Assembly: GCF_000576305.1 (NCBI RefSeq)
Contig: NZ_BAVZ01000004.1
Span: forward strand, 248,001-312,000
Reading direction: 5' to 3'
Origin: Paenibacillus pini JCM 16418
GTDB taxonomy: Bacteria > Bacillota > Bacilli > Paenibacillales > Paenibacillaceae
Length of the DNA: 64,000 nt
Shown: positions 28,034-36,937 of the stretch, in pieces
Layout: the number at the start of each line of letters is the position of its first letter
How positions within the stretch are numbered: the first letter of the stretch is position 1
Notes under the pieces: generated by a model
Database searches by the model: none
What the model was told of the DNA's origin: nothing
The model's input: the letters and a program-made list of their open reading frames with translations, nothing else
Translations under genes and position numbers: made by a program

Positions 28034-28286
28034 ATATAATTCATCTTACTTTACAGTAAAATAAATTAACCTGTCAAAGTGGCTCACACCGGTAAATTTT
28101 CCTAATAAAATGTCGGGTTACTTTCTTATGGAAATGAAGTTCGATCTACTTTTGAATCTATTTTATCAATTTTACATTCTCTATTACTTCCCTTTAATTC
28201 ACCTATGTCACAAATAAAAGGGAATCTATGGGTTGATAAAGGATTCTGTGATACGGTACATTATAATCACAAGGAGGTTATATAGG

Positions 28287-29741
28287 ATGTCAAAGAGAAC
28301 TCATATTTGGTTAATTACTACAGATCAAATGCGTGCGGATGCACTTGGTATTGAAAACTCTGCCGTCCTAACGCCTGAGCTTGACAAGCTTGCTGCACAA
28401 GGAACACTTTTCACTGGAGCTTATTGCGCCAGTCCTATTTGCACGCCCTCCCGTGCCTCCATTTTTACCGGAAGATACCCACATGTACATGGCGCTTGGA
28501 ACATCGGAACCGCACTAAATGAAGATGAAATCACCTTATGCGATCATTTAAAGAAAGCAGATTACAAAACCATAGGTATAGGAAAGATGCATTTCCGTCC
28601 TCAGATGAAGGGGGATTTTTCACAAGAGTATGAGGAGCCTGCTTACCGAGATCGCGGAAGGTCTACCGATGGCACGTATTATGGATTCGATGAACATCAT
28701 ATTACTGAAGACAACTGCATCGGAGAATACATAGAGTGGCTAAGGGAACGCGACCCTATCGCGGCGGAGCGATTTAGCAAGGACCGTTTTAGAGCCTCCG
28801 ATGCTCAAAGCGATGTATGGGAGAGCGAAATTCCTCCGGAGCTGCATCAAACATACTGGATTGCTGAACGGAGCATCGATGCTGTCCTTTCTCACAAGAC
28901 AGACCAACCGCTATTCCTTTGGTCCAGCTTCGTCGATCCCCATCATCCTTTCGACCCTCCACAAGCTTATGCAGAAATGTACGCAGACACTGATATTCCA
29001 TCGCCAATCAGGGAGGCAGGTGACGTGCATCTTCGTCCAGAGCATCTGCTGCGTCAGGGACAAGGGGGCTATTGGCCGGGCGGAGGAGAGGAACATTCCC
29101 ATAATGAGGAGCATTTAAAACGAATAACTCGAAATTATTATGCGATGATTACCTTCATTGATGAGCAGATCGGACGCATTATCAAAGCTTGGCAACAAAA
29201 AGAAATGTACGACGATTTAATCATCCTGTTCACTAGCGACCACGGAGAGCTTCTTGGTGACCATGGACTAATGTACAAGGGACCCTGGTTTTATGAAGGT
29301 TTAACGCGTATTCCAATGATCGTTCGCGTTCCTGGGATGGCTCCCGGACAACGCGTCTCTGCACTTATGGAACATGTTGATATTGTTCCCACACTACTCG
29401 AAGCCGCAGGACTGAATAGCGCCTACGGAATTCAAGGCGTGTCACAAATGGATGTGCTTGCGGGAAGGCAGTCCCATGTGCGCAATTCTGCCATTACCGC
29501 TTATATAGCTCATGATCGAGGCATCAATGCGAAGTGTTTGCGTACTTCTCGTTATAAACTAGTTGTCTTCACTGGAGAGACCTACGGTGAGTTATATGAT
29601 CTGAAAGAGGATCCGCAAGAAAACCACAATCATTTTGAAGATCCAGATTATAGAGTAATCCGTCTTGAAATGATGGAACTGCTCGTTCATCGAATGATTC
29701 AGGATCAAGATCCTTTACCAGAGCGCCGATGTAGCTGGTAA
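28287..29741 (+). CDS. Sulfatase-family hydrolase (type I, Cys-dependent)
   Basis: A 484-residue alkaline-phosphatase-superfamily enzyme. The sulfatase signature CTPSRASIFTGR places the modifiable Cys at residue 52, which an FGE or anSME enzyme would convert to formylglycine. Metal ligands include D13 (TTDQMR) and FTSDHGELLGDHGL further on, and VDPHHPFDPPQ. ATG 28287 follows AAGGAGG. No signal peptide, so it acts in the cytoplasm, probably on a sulfated or phosphorylated sugar. Convergent with a second sulfatase at 30127. No maturation enzyme is in the window. Confidence 0.9.
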   Translation: MSKRTHIWLITTDQMRADALGIENSAVLTPELDKLAAQGTLFTGAYCASPICTPSRASIFTGRYPHVHGAWNIGTALNEDEITLCDHLKKADYKTIGIGKMHFRPQMKGDFSQEYEEPAYRDRGRSTDGTYYGFDEHHITEDNCIGEYIEWLRERDPIAAERFSKDRFRASDAQSDVWESEIPPELHQTYWIAERSIDAVLSHKTDQPLFLWSSFVDPHHPFDPPQAYAEMYADTDIPSPIREAGDVHLRPEHLLRQGQGGYWPGGGEEHSHNEEHLKRITRNYYAMITFIDEQIGRIIKAWQQKEMYDDLIILFTSDHGELLGDHGLMYKGPWFYEGLTRIPMIVRVPGMAPGQRVSALMEHVDIVPTLLEAAGLNSAYGIQGVSQMDVLAGRQSHVRNSAITAYIAHDRGINAKCLRTSRYKLVVFTGETYGELYDLKEDPQENHNHFEDPDYRVIRLEMMELLVHRMIQDQDPLPERRCSW

Positions 29742-29787
29742 TAATGCAAGCAACACTGGACTCATTTTTATCTAAGAGACAGGAGTA

Positions 29788-29830
29788 GGGCTGTCCCATA
29801 AATAGAATATTTCTTCTATAAAGACAGTCC
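29788..29830 (+). repeat. Stem-loop downstream of sulfatase
   Basis: GGGCTGTC and GACAGTCC pair around an inner ATAGAA...TTCTAT stem. It could be a terminator, although the following T tract is interrupted (TTCTTCG). Confidence 0.5.
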
Positions 29831-29861
29831 TTCTTCGTTGAACAACACGTCAAAAGATAAC

Positions 29862-29909
29862 AAAGCGGTAACTCTCACATTATTGGAGAATTACCGCTTT
29901 ACTTTTTTG
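29862..29909 (+). terminator. Terminator after sulfatase operon
   Basis: AAAGCGGTAA and TTACCGCTTT form a perfect ten-pair stem with a 19-nt loop, followed by ACTTTTTT. Confidence 0.85.
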
Positions 29910-29956
29910 GCACCCTTCGATCTACAACACGAATTCACGATTTGACAGGCCAATTA

Positions 29957-29970
29957 GTTGACGCGTCAAC
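29957..29970. promoter_or_regulatory. 14-bp perfect palindrome GTTGACGCGTCAAC in a gene-free gap
   Basis: The site lies between two convergent sulfatase genes, where no promoter is expected. It has the form of a dimeric regulator's operator, but no target gene starts nearby. The gap 29910-30126 otherwise shows no recognisable gene. Confidence 0.35.
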
Positions 29971-30126
29971 CCAGCTTTATCAAGTTGATATGGAAAAGCA
30001 ACGAAGCGAATACTCGTATTTGCAAAGTCAGCCAGGTTATAAACTGGGAGATTACCCACACAGGGACAACCTCCATTTCAACTCTCGTCTGCACTTTAGT
30101 TCATAACATAACCAAGGAGGACAACA

Positions 30127-31524
30127 CTACGCTTCCTGTGTGGATAAGTTCAGATACTCCTTGGCATGATAGGGTCCACCCTCTTTAAGTACCGTCCATA
30201 ATGGATCAATATCATAGTCCATTGAGCCCATCATGCTGTCATGCCATTCATTTAACAGATACACGGCATCCTTACAAATATCTTTACGTTCTTCGGCAAG
30301 ATTATGTTGTTCGTAGGGATCTTGCTTCAGATCAAACAACATTTCTTTTGGAAATCCATGGTACCCATCATGATAGGTACGTATATACAACCAATTCTCA
30401 AATCGGACGCTACGCTGACACACATGTGCACATTGCGAGATTACAAGATACTCACGCCCAACGGAGTGTCCTTCTAGGATAGTATCAGCATAGCTTGCAC
30501 CATCCCATGATGGAGCCCCTTTCAAATTCAAAAGATCGGCTAGTGTCGGCCCCAAATCAATATGATAATGCAGCCCGTCATCCACGATTCCTTCCTTACC
30601 GCCCGGCCACCGGATAATCATCGGAATGTGGCAGGTTGCCTCATCTGCCGTACCATGTTCAGAATAAATCCCCAGCTCACCGAGGTTCTCTCCGTGATCT
30701 GCGCTGATGATGATAGTCGTATCTTCCATGATGCCAAGCTCAGTCAGCTTAGCAAATACATGCCCGAGATGCTCATCCAAATAGTAGACGGCAGCATCAT
30801 AGTTATCAAAAATAACTCGCAAATCATCATGATTCTCTATAGCTTGATTATGCCTGTTATGCTGGTGGTAATGCGATTTAGCCAGTGCATTCATGTCTTC
30901 AATGCTATGCTGACCCTTCTTTGTCCGATGAAGGTCGAACACATCCTCTGTGATCCATGCCGGTAAAGTATCCTTCTCGAACGGATTCCCGTAGCTTTCG
31001 GGTGTACGATAAGGTGTATGTGGATCCCAGAAATTAAGGTGCAGGAACCAATCCTCCGATTCTCCGTTATCCTCAAGCCATTTAAGCGCCACCGGAAGCA
31101 CCTGCTCCGCAGTCTCATGACCTTTACCACCAATATTAAAAATCTCCTGAAAACCAGCATTGAATGTCCAAGCGGAGTGTCGTTCAGAGAACGTGCTGAT
31201 CGAGGCGGTCTTCATGGCCGCTTGCCTTAATATGGCGGCAAGGCTCTCCATGCCCAGGCGGTCATTGAATTCCCGAGTCGCCCCTTCTTTGCGCATATCA
31301 GCAGCGGTGCCGCCATGTCCAACGATGCCAGTGTGAATACCGAATCGGCCCGACATTAATGCGGAACGAGATGGTAAACATGGGGCATCTGAACAATAGT
31401 AATTGGTGAAGGTGACACCTTCTCTGGCAATAGCATCAATATTCGGGGACGTATTCCGATGATAGCCATAGCATCCCAGATGATCAGGCCGAAGCGAATC
31501 CAAATCCAAATACAAGATTCTCAT
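30127..31524 (-). CDS. Sulfatase-family hydrolase (type I, Cys-dependent), second copy
   Basis: A 465-residue sulfatase-fold enzyme with signature CLPSRSALMSGRFG, the candidate formylglycine Cys being residue 49. Metal residues occur in LYLDLDSLRPDHLG (N-terminal DxD) and IISADHGENLGELGIYSEHG. It shares only the fold with the first sulfatase, so this is not a recent duplication. No signal peptide. An AraC regulator at 31634 lies just upstream on the same strand, suggesting sugar-responsive control. The likely role is cytoplasmic removal of sulfate (or phosphate) from an imported glycan fragment. Confidence 0.9.
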   Translation of the reverse strand: MRILYLDLDSLRPDHLGCYGYHRNTSPNIDAIAREGVTFTNYYCSDAPCLPSRSALMSGRFGIHTGIVGHGGTAADMRKEGATREFNDRLGMESLAAILRQAAMKTASISTFSERHSAWTFNAGFQEIFNIGGKGHETAEQVLPVALKWLEDNGESEDWFLHLNFWDPHTPYRTPESYGNPFEKDTLPAWITEDVFDLHRTKKGQHSIEDMNALAKSHYHQHNRHNQAIENHDDLRVIFDNYDAAVYYLDEHLGHVFAKLTELGIMEDTTIIISADHGENLGELGIYSEHGTADEATCHIPMIIRWPGGKEGIVDDGLHYHIDLGPTLADLLNLKGAPSWDGASYADTILEGHSVGREYLVISQCAHVCQRSVRFENWLYIRTYHDGYHGFPKEMLFDLKQDPYEQHNLAEERKDICKDAVYLLNEWHDSMMGSMDYDIDPLWTVLKEGGPYHAKEYLNLSTQEA

Positions 31525-31633
31525 AAGTTATTCACTGCCTTTCTTTTTGATCGAAATGGATACGAAACAACAAGCGGGCAGGTCAGAATGATCTGCTTAT
31601 GATATTCAGAGTAAATGAATATGGATGGTTTAG

Positions 31634-32467
31634 CTATGGAGAAGCGATGCTTGTTTTTGTAAATTTGATACTTTTCCGGTATGCAGCCGGACCCTTGCCG
31701 TATACGCTAAGGAATACCTTGCTGAAGTGCGAAGCGTCATAATAACCAAATCTATGGGAGATATGCTCTAATGTATAATCCGTGCTCTCCAACATTTGTT
31801 TAGCATGCTGTAGCCGCAATTTACGAAGCATTTGCATTGGTGTCAGTTTATATATTTCCTTGAATGCCCTACTAAAATAGACTGGATTCATATGATAGCG
31901 CTTGGCTAGCTCCTCTCGAGTAATCTCCTGATCAAGCCGATCCTCCATATATTGCAGTACGTCGTTAAAACGGTCTGTGATAGCGGGATCTCGTAAAGAG
32001 CGGCGCCCACCTAGCTTGGTGCTCTCCACAATTTCATATAGTAGAAAAAATACCAATGAACCGATTTGAACATTTCTGAAATCATCTTCCTCCTGCAACC
32101 ACAGACTCCTCAATTCGTCAAACTTCCTCTCATACTCCTTTCGATCCCGAATCTGAATCACCTTACCTAGAGGAATTAATTTAAAGAAGTCCTCCTCATC
32201 TCTTACCTTAGCGTTAATATTAAACAAATAATGTACGCCATCCGATTTGGAGATGACATTAAAAGGCTCGTTAGGACGGTGAATCATCACGTCCCCGGCA
32301 GAAGCTACAAATTCTCCCTCTGGAGATGTCGTCAATACCTCTCCTTTTTGAATATACGAAACGGTGTAGCATGATTGGACGTAATCAAATAGAATCCGCT
32401 TCTTATACTGAGTTTTCATTACGTCCAGCACGGTTACGGCAAACTGACTGTGAATATTAGCAGACAA
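31634..32467 (-). CDS. AraC-family transcriptional regulator
   Basis: A 277-residue regulator starting with TTG after AAGGGGGGA. Residues about 1-160 form a cupin-like sensor domain (EGEFVASAGDVMIHRPNEPF). The C-terminal hundred residues carry two HTH motifs of the AraC type (ITREELAKRYHMNPVYFSRA and YTLEHISHRFGYYDASHFSK) and the conserved KGPAAYRKS end. It lies about 110 bp upstream of the second sulfatase on the same strand, the usual arrangement for activators of glycan-use genes in Paenibacillus. Confidence 0.92.
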   Translation of the reverse strand: MSANIHSQFAVTVLDVMKTQYKKRILFDYVQSCYTVSYIQKGEVLTTSPEGEFVASAGDVMIHRPNEPFNVISKSDGVHYLFNINAKVRDEEDFFKLIPLGKVIQIRDRKEYERKFDELRSLWLQEEDDFRNVQIGSLVFFLLYEIVESTKLGGRRSLRDPAITDRFNDVLQYMEDRLDQEITREELAKRYHMNPVYFSRAFKEIYKLTPMQMLRKLRLQHAKQMLESTDYTLEHISHRFGYYDASHFSKVFLSVYGKGPAAYRKSIKFTKTSIASP

Positions 32468-32733
32468 AGCAGTCCCCCCTTGAGCTTCAAAAGCTACTCG
32501 CTGAATCGCAGTCCATCATTTTCAGGAAATATTTTCTAACACACAAATGGACTACCAATATATCCGAACGTTACCGTTTGCTCAAGAAATCAACTGATGA
32601 GTACTTCTAAAAATAGGATCGCTTGAAATATCGTTCGTTTCATATGAATTACACTCTTTAATTTCTGGCTTGAATATCCCTTTAGTTAAACGAAAAGTCG
32701 GTTTAATTATAGTTCTATAGTTCCCAGCATAAA

Positions 32734-33099
32734 CTATCTATTTAATTCGATCTCTTCTTCCATTCCATTCCATTTAACAATTAATTTCACCTTATCTCCT
32801 TCATGTTCATAACCTTCACTAATCCCAATAAAATTGACCGCGAAAGGTGTCGTCTGTTTATCTACACTTCCAGATGCTGATATTTTGTTGCCTGAAAATA
32901 CATAAGAGAATTTACTAATATTTTTTTCATTACCAATATATTTAATTCTAAAATTCATTTGCTTATTTTCACTAGTATAGGTTAAAGAGGAGCTCCAATG
33001 AGAACTTTGTCCCTTCCATTTGTAATGACTACAGCCACTGAGAATGAACAAACATATGATAATGATGAACATGGAAGTAAATTTATTTTTTCTCATCAT
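32734..33099 (-). CDS. Small uncharacterised lipoprotein
   Basis: A 121-residue protein with a lipoprotein signal (MFIIIICLFILSGC lipobox) and a beta-rich body (SLTYTSENKQMNFRIKYIG). ATG follows AAAGGAGACT. The Cys after the signal should be lipidated, placing it on the outer membrane face. I recognise no domain. Monocistronic. Confidence 0.7.
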   Translation of the reverse strand: MMRKNKFTSMFIIIICLFILSGCSHYKWKGQSSHWSSSLTYTSENKQMNFRIKYIGNEKNISKFSYVFSGNKISASGSVDKQTTPFAVNFIGISEGYEHEGDKVKLIVKWNGMEEEIELNR

Positions 33100-33180
33100 A
33101 GTCTCCTTTATTATCGTTTTATCCTTGTTGTTAACTTAATCAAATCATCCATAAGACATGGATTGATGTAGTCAACAGCG

Positions 33181-33357
33181 ATGAACCCCGATTCATACGG
33201 TTATCTATGGTGGTTACTCGAAGAGGGAGAAATTTTTGCATACCTATCACTAGGTGATGGTGGTCATGTCATTTGCTTCATTCCTGAAAAAGACCTAGTC
33301 GTCGTGATTCTTTTAAAGATGTTTTGTCATGATGATTTCCAATGGCTCTTTTTCTAA
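33181..33357 (+). pseudogene. C-terminal fragment of a serine hydrolase (beta-lactamase-like)
   Basis: A plus-strand frame reads YGYLWWLLEEGEIFAYLSLG, then DGGHVICFIPEKDLVVVIL. This is the characteristic C-terminal segment of class C beta-lactamase-related serine hydrolases (YxYxWW and GxGGQ regions). The N-terminal part with the SxxK nucleophile is missing and a stop lies upstream. The last part overlaps the convergent GNAT gene. A decayed relic; a full-length relative is encoded at 43576-44512. Confidence 0.65.
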
Positions 33358-33717
33358 CAATAAACATCCTGCATCTCGATACCCAAGTTTTCGATAAAAA
33401 TGTTGAGCTTCTTCACTAGATAATGTAGAAGTCATTACCCTTTGAAATCCTTTTTGTTTCATTATTTCTTCCCAATAAGTTATCACTTTTTCACCAAATC
33501 CCTGTCCTCGATGCTCTTCATCAATCCAAATCATATTCATGAAGGGGATATGATCCCAGAAGTATCCATACCTCATCCAACCTATTTCTTGATTTCGATC
33601 TCGAAGAATGAATATCTCATGATTATTGATCTTTTGTCTTATTAATGTTTCTATGAGGTGCTTATCATTTTCGACGATATATGGGTAATCTGATTCAACA
33701 GCATAATCGATTCTCAT
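33313..33717 (-). CDS. GNAT-family N-acetyltransferase
   Basis: A 134-residue GNAT. The start is ATG 33717, six bases after GGAGGGG; a longer frame to 33732 is unneeded. Motif A is MNMIWIDEEHRGQGFGEKVI (acetyl-CoA pyrophosphate loop R/QxxGxG/A), and motif B is EEAQHFYRKLGYRDAG. The acceptor is unknown. It lies near the left end of the accessory block of small minus-strand genes. Confidence 0.88.
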   Translation of the reverse strand: MRIDYAVESDYPYIVENDKHLIETLIRQKINNHEIFILRDRNQEIGWMRYGYFWDHIPFMNMIWIDEEHRGQGFGEKVITYWEEIMKQKGFQRVMTSTLSSEEAQHFYRKLGYRDAGCLLLEKEPLEIIMTKHL

Positions 33718-33800
33718 AGGATGCCCCTCCATTCATTATCTGTTATCTTTAAGATAAATCGATAGATACTTGTCTCTTAACCATTTCTAAATGAAACATA

Positions 33801-33831
33801 TAAATAGGCTGCCTCAAGGGCAGCTATTTAT
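33801..33831 (-). terminator. Terminator after fusB-like gene
   Basis: AAATAG-CTGCCC and GGCAGC-CTATTT pair with a short loop; the minus strand continues ATATG, so the T tract is poor but the stem is strong. Confidence 0.65.
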
Positions 33832-33841
33832 AATTATGGCG

Positions 33842-34489
33842 TTATTTACGGACAGTTAAAATAAACTTCTCAAGTAATCCTGTTTCGGTGATACTTTGAT
33901 TACATTTATGGTTATCCATACATACGTATTGACCAACCGCAGAATAATCATCCGGTGAAGCGTTCGCATGCTTGGTCTTAACCAAGAAGAAGGCAAGCTC
34001 TTGATGTCTATTACAAAAAAGGCAATAACCCTTCTTGTTCGTCGGGGTGATTCTTCCCTCGATGCCGATAAACTGTCCTTCAAACGGATATACAATGAAT
34101 AACCTGTTCGTAGCAATATCTACCCAGCTCAGATAGGTTACATATCTAAAGTCAATAGATTGAAGATCAGGTATTTTCAGTTTCTTATTCTTAGGAAATA
34201 GCTTTTGAATCTCTTTTACCGTGATCGTCGGATATGGCTCTAGGAATGGTTCTAATGAGCTAAGATATCTCTGGAAATCAAATGCTGTCTCGAAGGTCGA
34301 TATCTGTTCCAGCATCTGCTGCTGTTCTATGGTCAGAGAAGGTATTGCTTCAATGATGTTCGTTGCAGCACGATATCTTACAGTCTCCAAGACTTTTCGA
34401 TCCGCGACAGTTCGCAGTGTTTTCAAAAGAAAATCCGTTTGTTTCTTAATAACGTTATATTGATGGTTTCTAATAAATGGTGTACTCAT
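33842..34489 (-). CDS. FusB/FusC-family EF-G-binding protein (ribosome rescue from fusidic acid)
   Basis: A 215-residue two-domain protein. The N-terminal helical bundle starts MSTPFIRNHQYNVIKKQTDFL, as in FusB-family proteins. The C-terminal treble-clef zinc finger is marked by CLFCNR near residue 160 and VCMDNHKCNQSI, giving the four Cys ligands. Staphylococcal FusB and FusC bind EF-G and release it from the fusidic-acid-stalled ribosome; many Gram-positives have chromosomal homologues. A long structured leader with a mini-ORF lies upstream (34502-34660), consistent with inducible expression. Resistance activity is inferred. Confidence 0.85.
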   Translation of the reverse strand: MSTPFIRNHQYNVIKKQTDFLLKTLRTVADRKVLETVRYRAATNIIEAIPSLTIEQQQMLEQISTFETAFDFQRYLSSLEPFLEPYPTITVKEIQKLFPKNKKLKIPDLQSIDFRYVTYLSWVDIATNRLFIVYPFEGQFIGIEGRITPTNKKGYCLFCNRHQELAFFLVKTKHANASPDDYSAVGQYVCMDNHKCNQSITETGLLEKFILTVRK

Positions 34490-34501
34490 AGCTCTTCAGC
34501 C

Positions 34502-34660
34502 CCTTATTTTTTATAAAAAATCATAAGGTGCAAAGCCCGTTATTAGAAACGATAAAATTAAGTTTGGGCGATCGACTATCCTATCGCACCCCACGCAAAG
34601 TATCGCCCTAGATTAGGCTTTGCATGAGGACCCTAGCTAACGAGCAATTCAGAATTGCCA
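34502..34660 (-). promoter_or_regulatory. Structured leader with mini-ORF upstream of fusB-like gene (putative translational attenuator)
   Basis: On the minus strand a mini-ORF ATG-CAA-AGC-CTA-ATC-TAG (34608-34625, peptide MQSLI) lies 120 bp before the gene. Its GCAAAGCC (34616-34623) can pair with GGCTTTGC (34530-34537). GGGCGAT/ATCGCCC (34602-34608 with 34566-34572) nests inside. Immediately before the gene, CCTTAT/ATAAGG (34502-34528) traps the AAGG of the ribosome site. This is the general form of a drug-stalled-leader attenuator, as known for staphylococcal fusB. The pairing is by eye only. Confidence 0.5.
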
Positions 34661-34854
34661 TCAAAATAACCCCCAATCATATATTATTCGAAAAAAATTA
34701 TAGCAGAAAATCCCAGAAGGGGCAATTTTACGCGGTGAATAAAGCAAATAATCCAACTAAGTTATATTCTTTGTGTATGAAATGAATGAGTTTTATTACA
34801 TGTATTTCAGTTAAAGTTCTTGTGGACTACACATTTCTGACGTTCTAAAGTTAC

Positions 34855-35397
34855 TTACAATTTCTCTTTAAAGATCTTTAAATATATTTGATAATTTTCT
34901 TCATCAAAGCAAACGAACTGAATTCTATCCATAAACTTCTCATCTTCAATAAATGATTGGACTGAACTGAACGCTATTTGAGCAGCTTTTAACTTTGGAA
35001 ATCTATATATTCCAGTACTAATGTTCGGAAAAGCTATACTTTTAACATTGTGTTTTACAGCAATATCTAAGGAGTTTTTATAACACTTCTCCAATTTATC
35101 TTCCTCATTATTGATTCCTTTATTCCACACAGGTCCCACTGTATGAATTACGTATTTGGCATTTAATTTACCCGCTGTAGTAATTACTGCTTCACCGACA
35201 GAACAACCACCTTGCCGAGCTCTAATTTCCTTACATTCTTCTAATATCTCAATACCGCCAGCACGATGTATAGCACCATCTACGCCTCCACCACCAAGTA
35301 AACTCGTGTTTGCTGCATTTACTATACAATCCACATTGGTTTTAGTGATATCTCCATAAATTAATTCTATTATTGTTGTACCCACTAGTAATTCCAT
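34855..35397 (-). CDS. Macro-domain protein (ADP-ribose/O-acetyl-ADP-ribose hydrolase type)
   Basis: A 180-residue macro domain in the MacroD/YmdB style: [49 protein letters not shown] and [11 protein letters not shown], all ADP-ribose-binding loops of active deacetylating or de-ADP-ribosylating members. ATG 35397 follows GGAAGG. A longer frame starts at ATG 35487 with an even better GGAGG and adds 30 acidic residues ([20 protein letters not shown]); either a fused tail from another gene or a true N-terminal extension. No ADP-ribosyltransferase is adjacent. It follows the HD gene by about 120 bp. Confidence 0.88.
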   Translation of the reverse strand: MELLVGTTIIELIYGDITKTNVDCIVNAANTSLLGGGGVDGAIHRAGGIEILEECKEIRARQGGCSVGEAVITTAGKLNAKYVIHTVGPVWNKGINNEEDKLEKCYKNSLDIAVKHNVKSIAFPNISTGIYRFPKLKAAQIAFSSVQSFIEDEKFMDRIQFVCFDEENYQIYLKIFKEKL

Positions 35398-35516
35398 GTC
35401 TGTCCTTCCTTTCGTCTTATCGTCATCTAACGCAACTAATGCATCACCACTATTTGTCCAGTCAGAATCTTGATCCACAGTTAACATTAATTTCCTCCGA
35501 TTACTCTTCTAAAAAA

Positions 35517-36137
35517 TTAATAATGGACTTTATTTCTAAGCTCTCCATAAGCTTCTTTCAACCAGGGATGAATAACCTTCAACGTTTCTTTCCGTTCCCA
35601 TAAGTAATTTATATATGCAAATGCCCCATGGGTTAAGGATTTCTTTAATTCTCTATTCAATTCCTTAATATAAGGAGGTTCACCTGACTGATCCCATGCA
35701 ATCTTATCTGCAACAAATAATACTTGATCAAGTAAGGTGGCATTTGCCCTTAATGTCGTATGACAGCCAACGGCCTCTAATATTTCTTGATCTGTAATTC
35801 CAAAAATCTCTCCGGCCATCACCTTTGATATCTTTTGATGAATGATCATTGGAAATAGTTCTTCTTCGGGCAAAACTTCGATTTGCAATTGTCTTGAGAC
35901 TTCTATACGCTCAGCACTTGGAAATACAGCACTAATATCATGTAACCAGCCTGCAATTTCAGCTGCTTCATGATTAGCTTCAAACATTAATGCAATTCTC
36001 CTTGCTTCCGAACCAACGTCAATACAATGATCTGCTGTTTGTGGACATTTATTAGTTGTTAAGAACAGGTGAATATTGCTCTTCAAATCACTTGAAAACT
36101 CAATATTCTTTGTTAGATTTTTAAATATGGTATGCAT
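35517..36137 (-). CDS. HD-domain phosphohydrolase (YqeK-like)
   Basis: A roughly 206-residue HD protein. The metal-binding set is visible as ADHCIDVGSEARRIA, then IAGWLHDISAVFP (HD pair), HQKISKVMAG, CHTTLRANAT and VLFVADKIAWDQ. This spacing matches YqeK-type enzymes, which cleave Ap4A symmetrically. YqeK is usually encoded with nadD, which is absent here, so this is an accessory paralogue. ATG 36137 is chosen; GTG 36155 is possible. It starts about 42 bp after the attC-like remnant at 36179-36321, the distance seen for other cassette genes. Confidence 0.82.
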   Translation of the reverse strand: MHTIFKNLTKNIEFSSDLKSNIHLFLTTNKCPQTADHCIDVGSEARRIALMFEANHEAAEIAGWLHDISAVFPSAERIEVSRQLQIEVLPEEELFPMIIHQKISKVMAGEIFGITDQEILEAVGCHTTLRANATLLDQVLFVADKIAWDQSGEPPYIKELNRELKKSLTHGAFAYINYLWERKETLKVIHPWLKEAYGELRNKVHY

Positions 36138-36178
36138 TGTCCGATTCACTCTCACTTATATTAAGTTACATTAATTTC

Positions 36179-36321
36179 TGCTAACGTTATCGTATTCCTG
36201 ATGTCAATTTCCCTTAGCTAGTTTTTTTATTAGGTGGATACTCTATTCTTTGTCTGAAATTCTTCCATTCAACTTTTTCACGTGGACTCTTAATAAGTAT
36301 ATCTCTTGACTATCGTTAACA
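36179..36321 (-). repeat. attC-like repeat remnant 1
   Basis: A degraded member of the cassette-array repeat. It starts TTTCTGCTAACG, like the intact copies, keeps CGTATTCCTGATG and CCCTTAGCTAG from the conserved middle, and ends in TATCGTTAAC. The inner arms no longer pair well. It separates the HD gene from the DUF5412 gene and lies about ten bases after the latter's stop. Confidence 0.5.
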
Positions 36322-36331
36322 ACAAAATACT

Positions 36332-36889
36332 TTAGTTCTGATAACAAGTTTCATACGTATCCTTCATTAACAAGCTTTTACATGCTAATCCATTTTCGTC
36401 ATAAATCTCTTTAGCAACTTCCAATTCAATACTTCCATTTGAGTTTGGATACTTAGGTTCTACATTCACGATATTTAGAGTATCCTCATTCTTCCACTCC
36501 ATAGAAAAGTTACTTTTTGCCTCACTATAATAAATTGTCTTCTTCTTATCATTCTCATTATTGTAAGTGATTTCTACCCATAGATTGACACCACCAGCGG
36601 CACCACCATATGTCATATAATAAGCATTAGCTGTATATTTTCCATTGGGAGAATTCAAAGGTCCCTTATACAATTCACCCTCAAGTTTATTAAATGTAAA
36701 AAAGTATTGTTGATATAAAAATAGTGCAGAAATCACAATCACTCCTGCCAGGGAAGCAATTAAAAGTTTTTTCGGAAATCGTTTCCTTTGTATAAAAAAA
36801 CCAGATAATTTGACACAAAAAATGATGAATATGACAACAGTTAAGAAAAGCATGAAAAGACCAACTAAATGTATATAAAGACTATTCAT
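36332..36889 (-). CDS. DUF5412-family membrane protein
   Basis: A 185-residue protein with two TM segments (about 7-29 and 41-61), then an extracytoplasmic beta domain containing SPNGKYTANAYYMTYGGAAGGV and YYSEAKSNFSMEWKNEDTL, the conserved core of DUF5412. ATG 36889 follows GGAGG by four bases. No function is assigned to the family. It is about 50 bp downstream of a lipoprotein gene on the same strand, so the two may be co-expressed. Confidence 0.75.
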   Translation of the reverse strand: MNSLYIHLVGLFMLFLTVVIFIIFCVKLSGFFIQRKRFPKKLLIASLAGVIVISALFLYQQYFFTFNKLEGELYKGPLNSPNGKYTANAYYMTYGGAAGGVNLWVEITYNNENDKKKTIYYSEAKSNFSMEWKNEDTLNIVNVEPKYPNSNGSIELEVAKEIYDENGLACKSLLMKDTYETCYQN

Positions 36890-36937
36890 ATTACCTCCGT
36901 TATTATTGGATGCTATCGTTTTTATAAAATCCAACAT

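Noticed and set aside
29781-29830. Insertion-sequence end
   Set aside because: GGGCTGTCCCA resembles some IS ends, but no second end, transposase fragment or duplication is visible; the stem-loop explains it.
35427-35490. Additional attC-like repeat upstream of the macro-domain gene
   Set aside because: The ends resemble TAACG/GTTA arms but inner arms, middle motif and cassette matching are absent, so it was not called.
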